A model generated the notes under the pieces. It worked only from the letters and a program-made list of their open reading frames with translations, did not search any database and was not told the origin of the DNA. From Symbiodinium microadriaticum (lineage: Eukaryota; Sar; Dinophyceae; Suessiales; Symbiodiniaceae): a stretch of 64,000 nt of DNA. Location: contig LSRX01000777.1 of the NCBI GenBank assembly GCA_001939145.1, forward strand, positions 7,791-71,790, in the 5' to 3' direction. This document shows, one piece after another, positions 11,529 through 23,589 of this stretch (position 1 is its first letter; every line of letters starts with the position of its first letter). The position numbers were made by a program, and so were the translations under genes.

Positions 11529-11615
11529 ATGACTCAAGCCAATCTGGCTCATGCTTTGTCATCTGCCGTTCGAACCTCAAGACGATGGCAGTTCGTGAAT
11601 GAGATTGTTCTGTGA
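11529..11615 (+). CDS. Short ORF / first exon after spliced-leader relict
   Basis: ATG directly after the leader relict opens 28 codons (begins MTQANLAHALSSAV, ends NEIVL) before a stop. It is probably the first coding exon of an unidentified gene continuing downstream, since the C-terminal part may already be intron. The NLAHALSSA...RRWQ pattern faintly recalls PPR repeats, which are abundant in dinoflagellates, but one repeat cannot establish that. Confidence 0.35.
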   Translation: MTQANLAHALSSAVRTSRRWQFVNEIVL

Positions 11616-11639
11616 TGTTTTGTGCATGCACAGGCCACT

Positions 11640-14600
11640 GCGCGATGACCGTGGACAGTGGCATCGGTGGGACCGGGCCTCACAAGCGGCAAAGAGGACC
11701 AGATCGATGACTGGCGATGCGACAGAGTCATCCTTCAACCGGGTCGCCGTACCACATGCGGGTTTGCAAAGTCGCAGTCACTGCGCAGATACACGCCGTC
11801 TTCGGGGCGTAATTTCCATAGTGTGCTCTAAGGAGTGAGAAACAGACTCGCGAGCTCGTCCGTGAGGAGTGTGGCGTTCTAAGACTAGAGGAAACATATT
11901 GGACAGAAGTTTGGCAAATGGTTTGGGTGCAGGAGCGCAAGACACAGATCCAGAGCAAGGGGGCTGGTCCAGCCGGTTCAGACCTAAGTGTTAGACCTCA
12001 TGTTGTGCTATGACACGCGCGGCTCGCACGTGCTCGCAGTCCTGGCTCAGGTGTAAGCAAGACGCGGACACCGGTGCAGGGCCTGTTTGATTCCGGGACG
12101 ACAGGCTCCTACTCTAGAGAGACTGAGAGTGAGTCCGCACCACCGCTGGCAGCACCGACATCTCTGCCGAAATAAGCATTTCCACGGCTTAATTAATCCA
12201 GATCACGGCGGCAGTGGCTGGAGGGAGACTTATTTGGCAATGTCATGCAAGGTCAATGCACCACCCAGCAGTTGCGAGGTTTGTTCTTGTGTTGATGCGA
12301 CGGCGGAACATGTTCGCGTTGTTAAGTTCATCATTCGTGTCATTTCGAGGGAGTCATGGCGACTGGACAGATGAAGATCAAGACGTTCTTGCTTTATCGA
12401 AAGCTGCCAAGAATGGAACATCTACCCGAATCTGCCAGTTCTTGGAGTAAAGTTGGATGACCGACTAGGGATCTGTTGATGTTCGTTCCCGCGGCCTTGC
12501 TACCTTCAAGTTGCCTGATGTGTGCCATGTGAAGTACGAAATGCCGTCATGAACGCCGCTGTGGATGGACCGTCCCACAGTGAAAGTCGCAGAACGTCCT
12601 GCGAGCTGCCATTTCGGCCAAATCCAGAGACTACCGAAGGTTTGAGTGTCCAAACACCAAGCACCTGTTCCATCAAAGTTGACATGGGCAAGAACCCGAA
12701 GATCTGAGAGCCACAGTGACGTCAACCACATCGAGAGGCTGTTGCAGCATGTGGCAGCGCGAGAATATGCAACAAGCCATCGCGCGAAGAAGTGCTGCTT
12801 TAGTGGCCTGGATGCTCTGTCAGGTACTCTAATCCGGCAGTCTCTACGGGCCAAGGGCGAATCAATTTTGTTGAACTTGCCCAACCCAGAGGCAGAGGCC
12901 GGGTGGCACGGCATGCAATGTCAGGGTGCTTCGCGCTCCTTGCTGCATGCTTTGACAGGTCGGACCGCAGACGGCCACATCCATGATGATGGCTTCGGTG
13001 GCTCCACCTTTGTCCTGAGCTCAAATCTCGAACCTTAGTCATCCGGGATTGCTTGAGCAAGCTCTAACACACATGTAGCTTGAAAGCTGAGACCTAGCCG
13101 GTTTCTGGTGGCAGGAAGTGAGGGTTGGCTCGTGAAAAGTGACCAAATCAGCTTGGCTGTGCAGCAACAGCAATGACCACAACAACACCAACAACACCAG
13201 CAGCTTCAACAGGGACGACAACAAGAGCTAAACAGCATGATGCCAGCAATAACGACAGTAACAGAGGCAACAAGACTAATAACAACAGTAATAGTAACAG
13301 CGGCACTGACTGTCACAGAAACAGCAGCCGGATGAGGTGCTCGGCAGCGATCAATTAGAACGCCCTCCGCCGAGCTCCGTCCTCTCTCGTAGTTTGGGAT
13401 AGCTTTCGTTTGGTTGTGCACGCTCGAAGCGCATGCCGATCTCTTGAGACGACGTTGCGGAGCCACTTGGAGTGTTTCGCTTTCGCCCGGAGCGCCCTCA
13501 GGAGAAAGGCAGAGGCTTTGTTTGGCACAACGCAAAGCTGGCCTACGCACGGGGGCGGGGTTGTGATTGTCATTATCCTTCGCATGTCAGGGACCGCCGC
13601 ATTCCCTGCAAGCTTCTCCAGTCTGCTCCTCTATGCATAGTTTTTGATTCACGGGAGATCGGGGGTGCTCCTTTTTCGTCCCAACGACCAGAAGACTGGC
13701 CAAACCTGGACATCGACACACTACACACTGCTTCCGTGTCTCGAGACGACATGTCCTGGCTGCTTTTGACAAGCATCTCCGGCCTTTCATTGAACCTGAC
13801 AACACCAACTTTACTACAAGCAGGTTGCCTTTCCGGCACCATGTCCCTCTGTCGGAGATGGTTTCCTAGAAGACCATATCTCCTTTGGTTGCTGTTTATT
13901 ATTCGCTGCAGGAGTCAACGTGCCTCTATGTCCGCATTGGCCACGGAAATCGTTTTGGCTAAGCGGCTAAGCGTTTGCAAAGCGCTCCAAGCCCTACCTG
14001 CAGAGGGTTGCCGCAGGAGCCGCCAATGGCTAGGCGGGAAACCGCGATCAATTTTAAGGTTGCTTTTCCTTTTGTATGCTTTTGGCGTTCTCCTGTGCTG
14101 AGATTCTGATGAGCGGTCACGAGTCTGCAAGTTTATCAGCTGAAGCCTCGTTTAGCATGCTAGATTCTTAAGTGTTTCTCCTGTGGCCGAAGGCGGGAAA
14201 ACCAAAAAGGTTAAATGATCGTTCGCACTTGCTCAGCTTTTTGTCCACACCCTTTTTCCTTCACCCACAGGGCGGTAGTAGTTGCTCTAAACTTACTGAA
14301 TTTTGATTGTATTTAGGAGTTCACCGAACTTTGGCGGGCTGCTGGGGTCCTGCGCATGGACTCGCTTTGCGCCACCGAAAGACACAAAGAACCGGCCTGC
14401 TGCTGCACATGTTGGAAGCAGGCACTCTTCAGTCCATTTAGCTTAACCGAACCGAGGAGTTCGGGCCATGTAGACACGTTATATGACGCTCGGCAAGTGT
14501 GCTGATGCGCCTTTTGGACAGTACTCGTAGCATTTGGAGCAAGCAGGAGTGTTAGCAGTTAGCATTTCGCCGGAAACAGATGCAGCCAGGCGCCGCACTC

Positions 14601-15100
14601 GCATATGCCGCACAGCGGCTTGAGCACATGGGGGCCGAACGGTTCCACAAAGCCGGCCAGAAGAAAGCACAGAAAAACGAACTACACAAACGAGCACACT
14701 GTGGGCGGGGGTGTTGGACATAGTCAATCTGGCGAAGATTGCATCCGAGGTGCTAGTCGTTTCTGCCGATCTCGTTCGGAACGAATGGAACTTCCATTCT
14801 GTCGGGGCAACACTTACCCGAAATTGCACACGCCAATCACCTAAACTCACCTTGATTATCACACATGCAATAGTACTGTTGGTTCTACATGTAGGCTTCA
14901 ATATCTCACACCTTTGCCGCTGCAGCGGAACATGCAGGCACTAGGGAGAGGGCAGTGTGGTGAAAGGTGAAGAGGTTGAGGGGTTGAGGCCGAGGCAGAG
15001 CTTCACAGCGTAAGGCACGAGGCCTCATTTGGCCCGGGCAGCCAGCAGGCCGCTGGACGCAAAATGGCTGGAGCGCTTTGGATTCAGTGAAACTTTTGGG
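11640..15100 (+). other. Unassigned region with scattered open frames
   Basis: Several open stretches look mildly coding but match nothing I recognise. One at 12838-13038 contains LLNLPNPEAEAGWHG. The longest, 13472-14101 on the + strand, gives 209 residues with no recognisable domain and an Arg/Leu/Ser-rich composition typical of chance frames. A stretch of imperfect AAC/ACA repeats lies at about 13170-13320. Confidence 0.4.
13170..13325. repeat. Imperfect (AAC)n/(CAA)n repeat
   Basis: ACA, CAA and AAC triplets with many interruptions, translating to Thr/Asn/Ser-rich peptides in any + frame. Confidence 0.7.
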
Positions 15101-15112
15101 AGGCGGTGCTGG

Positions 15113-15435
15113 TGAGCTCCCACATGACTTGGCTCAGCTTTCCCAAAGTCAAGGCCGGGAGCGGGGGACGAAGATCGAGGATGCAATTTTCAAAGTGGTA
15201 CCACTGAAGCAGCATTCAGCTCGAATTGTCAGACGAGATCAGACGAGGTAGAAGCTGTGCAGCACACAAGCTTGAACCAGCTTGAGACCAAGCATGCAAA
15301 GTTCGACGGAAGTCAGGCGGGAGTGTTCCAGAGAATCAGAACTGCAGAAGAGACACGTGTTTGGCGGAGTTGGCAGCCAGGAACGTGCTCCGCTTGAAGA
15401 GCAGCTCGTGGGAGCAGACCTGGCGTCGTTGCTAT
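15113..15435 (+). CDS. Candidate exons, unidentified helical protein
   Basis: A stretch from 15113 reads GAGELPHDLAQLSQSQGRE and then KIEDAIFKVVPLKQ; a following one from about 15244 reads VEAVQHTSLNQLETKHAKFD and then GVFQRIRTAEETRV, with a frame change near 15360 into GGVGSQERAPLEEQLVG. Composition (Gln, Glu, Leu) suggests coiled coil. No domain is recognised, and splice sites are not fixed. Confidence 0.35.
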
Positions 15436-16681
15436 GAGGTGCGCCGGTTGCGCTATTGGGATGTCATGTAGCTCCTGCGCACTCGTTCGAAGCCACCCCT
15501 GCCATGAAAAAGCAGAGCTTTCACAAGATCTCCGCCAGGCTTTCGGGCAGCAGCGGAGGTCTTCGAATGGTGGCCGAAATGCCATCAGATCAGCTGTGCA
15601 AGAATGACAGATATTTCGTCATGCAATTTGCTTCGCCAGCTGCTGCAAACTGCGCGGTTCTTTTCCAACCGCCCCAGCCGCCACCCTAGACCTAGATATT
15701 AGTTTCTGGGTTGCATCCCTTGGCCGTCCAAGCTCCTTCGTGAGTTGCTGCCACATTTGTGTTAGTGCACCCGCTCTGGCTTCTCAAAGCATCAGCCTTT
15801 ACTGATTGCTAATTGCTGTTTCTCTTAGGCAATGCAGGTAGTGAGAGGCCGGTGGCGATGTGATTTTCGCATTTTCACCTCCAGCTAGCTCCGGATGTGC
15901 CGTTCTCCAAATGGCACACCATGTTACTGAAACCGCCTTCCGCCTGGCGAATGGAAGCGAAGGAAGCATCTTCCTTCCTAGAAGACACCCTGCCACCCAG
16001 CATGGAATACTGCTCAGAATGTCGCAGACAAATCCCGAAGCTGTTCTTGCGTGCCCTCACTTGCTGCAGTCAAGCGCAGTCCCTCGTGCACGGTGCGTCC
16101 TCTTCAACCTGTCAGCTGTTGCTCGTAAATATGTAAAGCAGGAGCTGTCTTTCCGCACTCATAGTTGTCATACTTCCGATGCTTCATCTGCGGCAGCCGT
16201 GGAAGTCGAGGACACAACTTTCCATCAGGAGAGCTCCGTCTTTTAAGTGCAAGCACAAAAGCGTTGTCAGCATTGGTAAAGCAAGCAGTGCCTCAAGTAG
16301 ATAGATGCAGCTTGTAGCCGGGGCCACGATTCAGGCAACGCTTGTGCGAGTCCCTATGCGGCCAGGCAATCCTGGGAAAGCACCCTGGGCCAGCCGTCGT
16401 TGCCTCTTCTAGGTCGTTGTAGATTTTAGCGTGTCTTTCGGACGTTTCCTCAGGAGCATTGAGGCAGCATCGCATTTTCTGTCGGAGCGAACTAGCTCGC
16501 GGTGCTGGCCATTCATTTGAACTAATCATAATCTTTGTTCTGATGGCCGCCGAAACGAAGCTGTGCGACGGTTGATCCTTGGATGCATTCAACTTATAAT
16601 TTTCGTTCTGTTGCTCATTTGTCGGTACGAAGATGACACTATGTTTTGCTTGCTAGCTACTCCACAACCACGATGCCAGCA

Positions 16682-16792
16682 GTGACGACGACGACGACCA
16701 CGCAACTGCTCGACTGCTCAGCTACAAGACTGCTGCTACTGCCACCACCACTGCCGACGACGACGACGAAGACGACGACTACTACTCATACT
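16682..16792. repeat. (GAC/ACG)n trinucleotide repeat
   Basis: Two short runs of GAC/ACG triplets followed by ACT triplets, giving poly-Thr in one + frame. Confidence 0.8.
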
Positions 16793-16799
16793 TCTGTTA

Positions 16800-18700
16800 A
16801 TCCTATGCGTAGTGACGGTGAACATTTGCGATGGCGAGAAGGACGAGAATGAGGAGGAGCAGGAGCAGGACAACGATGACTACTACATATCATCACTCTA
16901 CTACCATTCACACCACGACCATTGCTACTTTCTATTGTCATCAGTTTGCTACTGCCACCAATTTATGGCTACCATGCCCAACCCGGCCTGTCAAAGAGCG
17001 ATGGCAGGCAGGCAGGAAAGCAAGGACACTGCAGACAGACAGCCCAACCAGGAAGAGAATCAAGCAAGACAGCAGGTTGCAGGTGTTCGGTTTTATATGT
17101 ATTCACACGCACAGAACAAGTGGAACAACCAGACCACCAAGAATCCGATAACGTCACCCTACACAGTAGCTGTCGGAAACCAGGAATGTCGGGCTCGGCT
17201 TCGCTGGTGGGTAGAAATCGTGAAAACCCATCCTGTCCAGTCTTGGTGTAGCAGTGCGCACCAGTGCGAAAACTGTCTGATCAGAATGTTGATCTTGGCT
17301 GCCTTCGATCCGAGGAACGCGAAAGTGTCCACCGTGCCGATAATGTCCAACCGAGAGTGAGCGTTCCAACACTGTGCAACCTTCCGGGAAGCTTTCTTTC
17401 GGAACAATGCCATCCCGTTGCCGAATCTGCCAACAAGCTAAAGCTAGACGTCACCAAGATGTTGCATCTACGTTTGAGTTTTCGTTGTTTTAACTACACG
17501 CAGATACAGTAATGTGCTGCCCTTGAGACACTCGGCAAACTCCACATTGAATCAGATTTCAGTAAGGCGGATCAGGGCAACATCATGGCCTGCTGTTAAT
17601 GCTTGTAAAGGCAGATCAGTTGCCCCTTCGAGCGGCTGACAGCCAGCTAATGAGGTGGATCCCCGATGAGAAAGGACTCATTGCTGTGTCTTCCTTGTGA
17701 TTGTCGGACTATGGGAGCTTAAGCTGGAAATGCAAACATGTTGCCCTGTTCCGTCTCAAGCGTGGCTCAATGCCTGAGAATCTGCACATGGAGCTATCTC
17801 TGACGAGAATTTTGTCCACCCGCCTGCGTTTGCTTCATACTGGAGGTCTACTAGTCAAACTAGTCCATACCTGCCCGGGCAGAATTTAAGCTTGGTGTGC
17901 TGAAAGCTTGATGGATGAATCGTGAGCCGCGTGTGTCGCTTCTTCCTACCCAGACAGCATCACCGGGTGTCGCTATCGCAGCTCGGCTTTTCTTCTGCCT
18001 TTCTACCATGGGTAGGTGGCTGTCCCACATCACCCTGTAGCAACGCCGGCCATCTGAATCTCCAGTAAGAATTGGGCGCTGGAAGACTGTAATCCGTACT
18101 GGAGAAGTGGACAGGCAGGAATCTGCGCTGCGAATTGTGTCGTGTCCATTGTCAGCACATGCCTTTATTATTCCGAGCTTCACCATCTGATGCTCGGCTG
18201 CATGAATCCGGTGGCTCGTGACGTGACGTCACTTGTAGCCGCATTTCGACAGCCTGCCAGGCATGACTTTCCTTTCTTCGCTGCACAGCTGAATGCTGCA
18301 ATTGGGGCCCTGCTTTCGGGATGCTTACTGACGGTAATGCCAAAGGACTGGCCTCCTCATGAGTCTGCAGTTGTAATCAGGAAGATTCCGCTTCCTCGCG
18401 ACACGACAAGTCCATTGACTGCTTGTAGGACTCGAGAGCAAGCTCTTGTCATCTGACATACTGGTTCCGCTTGGCGGCGCTCCTGTCTGCTCAGAGCCTG
18501 CTACTTTTCAACAAGAATTTCCGTTTGGTTCTTTCTGCTGGTATGCAGTCTTCAGAATTTAGGTCTTTTCCTCCCCTGCCGGGCCTGCCGGGCCTGCCGG
18601 CCCTACTGTAAGTTTTTGTTTCTCTGTTTTATGCGCGATGTGGCTCCGTCGAATTCGTCGCTTAAAGGGACGGCTTCTTCTCAGTTTTGGTGGCAGTCCT
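16800..18700. other. No gene recognised
   Basis: Open frames are short and overlapping. A stretch near 18210-18350 reads SLVAAFRQ and then FFAAQLNAAIGALLSGCLLT, possibly one hydrophobic helix, but without clear splice sites. Confidence 0.4.
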
Positions 18701-18949
18701 GATATGTCTCAGCCTGAGGAACTCCTTGGAGATTGTGAGCATTCCTCGGGTGGGCAATGATGACTTGCCACCGATTCTTCAGCAGGACTGGATGGCTGGC
18801 TAAAGTCAATGTGTTTGATCCGTGGCTTCTGACAGGCTGTGGTACCGCTGTCGCTAATGCTATCGACAGCCATGCTGCGCAAAAGCTACGGCACAGCGTG
18901 ACTCTCAGTCTGGCTTGCACTGTGATTCCCCGGAACTCGTGTTGAGCTG

Positions 18950-19130
18950 CATGCCTCAGGTGCAACTGATGGGATCCGCAGCTGTGGTGGCAGGAGTGCT
19001 TATCGGCTTCTTGCCAAGCCTGTTCACTTCCGACAGACTCGGGTCGCTCAACGTGATTGGTATCAACTGCCACATTATCGGACACGCAACTTCTGATCTG
19101 GCAGGCAGATCCGCTTGGTTTGGGTGGCGG
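18950..19130 (+). CDS. Candidate exon with a membrane segment
   Basis: After an AG at 18958-18959 the frame reads VQLMGSAAVVAGVLIGFLPSL and continues with SDRLGSLNVIGINCHIIG. The first part would form one transmembrane helix. It may belong to the same membrane protein as the exons at 21.7 and 22.7-23.0 kb, which is inference from position and strand only. Confidence 0.35.
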
Positions 19131-19648
19131 TGTTCCTCGTCTCACGCCTTCCACAGGCCGCGGCGAACGTCGTTGCAGAAGGCTTCTTGGAAGGCAGGGA
19201 GGGATGCACTCCTAAAACACAAGGGAAGGCGAGCGTGATGTGCATCGCAGGCAGGACAGCAGTTCTGATGTTGTGAGAGGTCATCGCGATTTCTCCTGGG
19301 CGCTGCGGGCCACACTCTACACTCAACTGCTGGGGATGCATCGGACTCAGTCGATCTCTAGGTAGCAAGCAGGACTCTGTGTAGCTGCTGGCAGGATGGA
19401 GATTGACAGAGAACATGTCTCCGCACGTGGCATGTCTTGCAGTCGTTAGTGGTCCATGGTGCTTGCTGTGATGCACTACCCTGCAGGTTCGATGAGTTTT
19501 GGTAGATACTTGCTGGTTTTCTGTTTTGAGCTAGAGCTTCTTGACAACTTTTTGTGAGCGGCGGTGCCATGTCGTGGCGGCCTGTGGGGCTGTCAGCAGG
19601 AGCGAACATCCGTTTCACGTCGTCTGAAATTAATCGTCTTTCCCATGG

Positions 19649-19962
19649 CAGTGATAGCAGGAGAAAGATTGATTCCCGCTTCCGAAGATGTGCAGGGGCT
19701 TCCCCGAAGCACCTTGGGCATGCCGGAGCCTGCAGAGCTCGCCGACATCAGTGCAGCGGAAGACGTTTACGAAGATCAGGCCTCGTGCCTCGTGGCAGCC
19801 CTTGCGATGAAATCCGTGACAGTGCCAGCTGCCTGGTTGCCTGAGCTCCCTGTGCAGTCTGGAGGCCTCGGAGCTGTTCCTTCCACAGCCGTATCCAATC
19901 GCCGCGAGGATGTGGCACTGCTTCTGTCTACCCATGGAGCCACATCGCTGACTGCATTGTAG
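19649..19962 (+). CDS. Candidate terminal exon, unidentified
   Basis: The frame from about 19649 reads MAVIAGERLIPASEDVQG, then MPEPAELADISAAEDVYEDQ and ends at a stop at 19960-19962. The acidic, Ala-rich composition is unlike the chance frames around it. No family recognised. Confidence 0.4.
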
Positions 19963-20640
19963 GATGTCTGGCTGCGACAAGATTCGGGCCACACTGATGC
20001 CATGGATCGCGTTCGTGGAGACCCCGGTTGCATCCAGTTGCAGTGTGTGTGATGGCAGGGGCTAATCTTCCGTTTCTTGCCATTGTTATCGCGTGTGTCT
20101 CGGGCCTTTGTGGTTGTGGAGCTCTTGCCACATAAGTTGCTGGTTGAACTTTTGGGTGAGCCCTGCATGTCTTGTATATTCCCTTTTTTTGCGTGGAAGC
20201 CTTCACATAGGTTGTCTGCAGCCGTAGCTCGTGGCTCCTGAAGTCGGTTCTGCAGCGCATGTGTCCGCATGTTTCTGCAGTCTCTCAGTTCTCGTCTCCG
20301 GAATCCCTCGCCACAGATGCCGCATTGGATGCATGATGTGGGTTCCCGGGCCAAGCGTGATTCACTGAGAACCGTGGAAGACTTTCGTGCATGGCTCGAG
20401 TTGGAAACAACTACTAGAAGTGCCTACATGAGCGCGTGGCCACTTGCAAAGGCCGCAGGCGCACCCAGACCTCAGTGGACCCCAGCCGAATATAGGGGTC
20501 TACGGAAGGTATGCCGCGTTAATTCATCCCAATTCATTTGTCGTAAACTTTCCGATAGTTCTCCGTAACCTGGCGTCCGATGCCAGAGCCTCCGGGGGGT
20601 CACTGCCACCCCCCCCCCCCCCACCCACACCCACACCCAC

Positions 20641-20833
20641 NNNNNNNNNNNNNNNNNNNNNNNNNNNNNNNNNNNNNNNNNNNNNNNNNNNNNNNNNNNN
20701 NNNNNNNNNNNNNNNNNNNNNNNNNNNNNNNNNNNNNNNNNNNNNNNNNNNNNNNNNNNNNNNNNNNNNNNNNNNNNNNNNNNNNNNNNNNNNNNNNNNN
20801 NNNNNNNNNNNNNNNNNNNNNNNNNNNNNNNNN
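20641..20833. other. Assembly gap (193 N)
   Basis: Unknown bases flanked by a C-run with CCCACA repeats on the left and GGTGG/G-runs on the right, so the gap probably spans a G/C-rich simple repeat that could not be sequenced. Confidence 0.99.
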
Positions 20834-21695
20834 GAGGAATGGCAGTGGTGGGGGGGGGTGGTGGTGGTGGGGGGGTGATTTGTTTGTTGGGGGGGGGGGG
20901 TGGTGGTCACCCCCCCTCGGCTTTTTGCTTGCCCACCACCTTTTTGAGAACTCTCAACTTTCCTTTAACCCCGAAGTTGACAATGGCGAGGCGATCGAGT
21001 CCAGTCTTGATTGGTGCCCCTGCCCCCCCTTGCAAAGCGTGGGCTCACCTACACTGCACGGACCGGACCCAGCGTAACCGCCCAACCCGTATGGTCATGT
21101 TGTGGCTGGGTGTGCGTGCTTTGTGCTCCGGTGTCTAGATGACAACAGAGATCGATTCCAAGAGAGTGTCCATACGACTCACATAACTCATATGACGTAT
21201 GACTCGTATGACTCACGAGGATTCCTTGCACACATGCCATGGTGTGGATCCGCTTGTCGACTCGCACTTCCCCAAGGTGCTCAGCCTCAGTTTATTCGTC
21301 TGCCTCTACCACGACCATGCGGCCAGCAGCAGAGAATTGGGTGCTTTCAGGAATTGAGATTTCCCGAGTCGCGGGCTTCGGATGTCAATGCGAAGCAAGT
21401 TTCGGGCTCTTGCATTGGAGATGGTGTGCAATTGCGAAAAATTGAGCGGAACCTGCAGAAGCCTTTGGAGTACTGCACTCAATCGTAGCAGGCCCTCGTT
21501 TGGATGCTGGAGCTTTGCTGCATGGTGCTTTGTGTGCTGGGCTTAGAGCATCAAAAGCGTGACAGCACTTCTTGAACGACGGGAAGATGATGGGAAACAC
21601 ATGCCCACACCGCCAGGTTTTGAGCATCAGCCTGGGAAGATTTGCACGGCCCGTGGGCCGCGTGAATGTTTTCCGATGTTCAGAGCCTTTCACAG

Positions 21696-21800
21696 ATGGC
21701 CCTGACGAGGAACGCCACCCTGATGGCCATTGGCTTCTTGTGCCTCGCGTCCGTGGGACTCGGAGCTGCTGTGGGGACCTGGCTGGAGGCTTGGACGCTT
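21696..21800 (+). CDS. Candidate exon with a membrane segment
   Basis: After CACAG the frame reads MALTRNATLMAIGFLCLASV and then GLGAAVGTWLEAW, a clear hydrophobic helix with a flanking basic start. It could be an initiator or an internal exon of a membrane protein. Confidence 0.4.
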
Positions 21801-22683
21801 TTCAAAAGCCACTCCCGCCGCCCGTGATGACACTTTGTCGGGCAAGTTGTGCGCCCGCGGATGCTAGAGTTGAACCAAGGAAGCTGGGTATTTGGAGAGG
21901 CCTCTTGCGAGCGTCATGGGGCGTGTCCAATGAAGTGACTGCATGGACTCGTGACATTCCGACTCTGACAGCAGGTTTTGGCAGCTGTACCGCTCCTCCA
22001 GCTATCAGATCGTAAATCCGTATGATGTCTCTCGCGAAGTGGACATGGCCCCATGCCACGATCGGGCTTGCAAGGGACATTCCAATTTCCTTAGCGTCCA
22101 GATGTGGTAAGACCTTTCAAGGTATCCTTTCTAAAGTTCGTCGATGGTACTGTGGTCGATGAGAGGCATTCTCTAGGACACCTTGCGAAGCTTGGCTCGT
22201 GCCAGTTGCGTCAGCATGAGTTGTCGAACGTCTCGGTTGTGTGCTGCCCAGGAGGGGGAGTATCTACTGCGTGGCGCCCGTCGTCCTGCAGCATCAAACG
22301 GCCATGCAGGCTTCGGGCCGGGTAGTGAACTGTGAGAACGGAGGTCAGACGATGCAAAAACTGCATTGGCCCGTTGAGGTCCTGTACTGGGCTGTTGGCA
22401 AGGACTGTTGTGGCAGGAGCACGGGGGGGAGGGGGTCCGGCCGAATCGGGATCATATATGAGGCACTCTCTCTCCCCAAACACAGGCTCTTGAACAAGCT
22501 CGACGACTAATTGGCTTCACTAGAAAATGTACGTTCATCGGCTTCCGTGCGTAGTCCCGGCCACCTTTGGTCAAATCAACCGTTTCCCAGAGAACATCCA
22601 GACAAGCCTTCCCGAAGCTTGCTCAGAGTCGATGGCGCGACAGGAGGAGCAACTTCTCCTGTGGTACCTTTCTGCAAGGCATC

Positions 22684-22979
22684 ATGGTGGAGCAGGACGC
22701 CCTTACCATTCCTGTGGGTATGTTTATCCCCATGAGCAGAAGTAGTGTCTGCTGCTTCCGCTGGTGTAGTGGTTTCTTGTGCTCTGTGATGTCACTGTTG
22801 GACAGCTTCGTCCAGCAGGATGGGACTTGGTAGGATGCATGTCTCTGTTTGCCCGTTGGGTTCAGTGACACAGGCTCAGACAACAGTCTGTTCACTTCGC
22901 CAGGACGACGTGTTCGGGCGCGCAGTTTTGCAAGCCTCATCTGTGTTTGGCATCAAGGCCAGTCGGGCTAGGCTCCAAG
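22684..22979 (+). CDS. Two exons suggestive of a CLC chloride channel
   Basis: One stretch near 22684-22733 reads VEQDALTIPVGMFIPM, resembling the CLC signature GxFxP in the segment that lines the ion path (typically VPSGLFIP). A second, 22903-22979, starts after CCAG, reads DDVFGRAVLQAS and ends at a perfect GTAAGC donor; CLC proteins have a GRxxG-like segment just after GxFxP. The selective-filter motifs GSGIP and GKEGP were not found upstream, though a gap intervenes. Weak assignment. Confidence 0.3.
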
Positions 22980-23179
22980 GTAAGCTTACGGTGAAAAGCT
23001 ATTGAACTGCGCAGCGACCTGAGGCAGCTGCGACACCAAGATTGGTGGCTCTTCTCGAACATCCTTCCCAACTCCTGGCATCTTGGCATCTAAGAAGCCC
23101 TTCCAAGCCCTTGCAAGCCGCAAGTGTCTTTCCAGTAGGAGACAGGGGATATAGAGTTATCATGTATATGATACATACA

Positions 23180-23218
23180 TGTATATATATATATATATAT
23201 ACAGTATATACACACACG
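23180..23218. repeat. (TA)n microsatellite
   Basis: Alternating TA of about 14 units followed by CACACA. Confidence 0.9.
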
Positions 23219-23289
23219 CATACACATAGAGACTTCTTGTTCTAATGCATGCAGACAAGCAAAAAACGTACATGTGTCATATATGCTCT

Positions 23290-23540
23290 CGGGTCCGGGG
23301 CCACCACCCCCCCCCGATTGTCAACTCGCGTCGCCGTCTGGAGCACAACATCATGAGCAGTACCACCGGCAGCAGGCACAACTGCGAACAAGGCCAGGGG
23401 TACAGCCCACCACAACAACGAAACCACAGGGGGGGCGGGGAAAGGCACCACCACAGGCCCCACCCCACAGGGGGGGCGGGGGGGATACCATGGGGTGGGG
23501 GGGGGAGGGGGGGTGTGGCAGCCCTGCATCATATATACCC
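23290..23540. repeat. G/C homopolymer-rich tract
   Basis: Repeated runs of eight to nine G or C interspersed with CAC/ACC; translated peptides are His/Pro/Gly-rich artefacts. Confidence 0.8.
23483..23538 (+). repeat. 56-bp direct repeat, copy 1
   Basis: Identical over all 56 bases to 23709-23764. Confidence 0.95.
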
Positions 23541-23589
23541 TCGTAGTCTTCGGTAACTTCCGACTCGCCGTCAAATCCAGGTCCTTCAT

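Noticed and set aside
13472..14101. 209-codon ORF on +
   Set aside because: Long but without any domain, with Arg/Leu/Ser-rich chance-like composition; mentioned only within the unassigned region.
20444..21077. ORFs running through the N gap
   Set aside because: Continuity depends on unknown bases and homopolymers.
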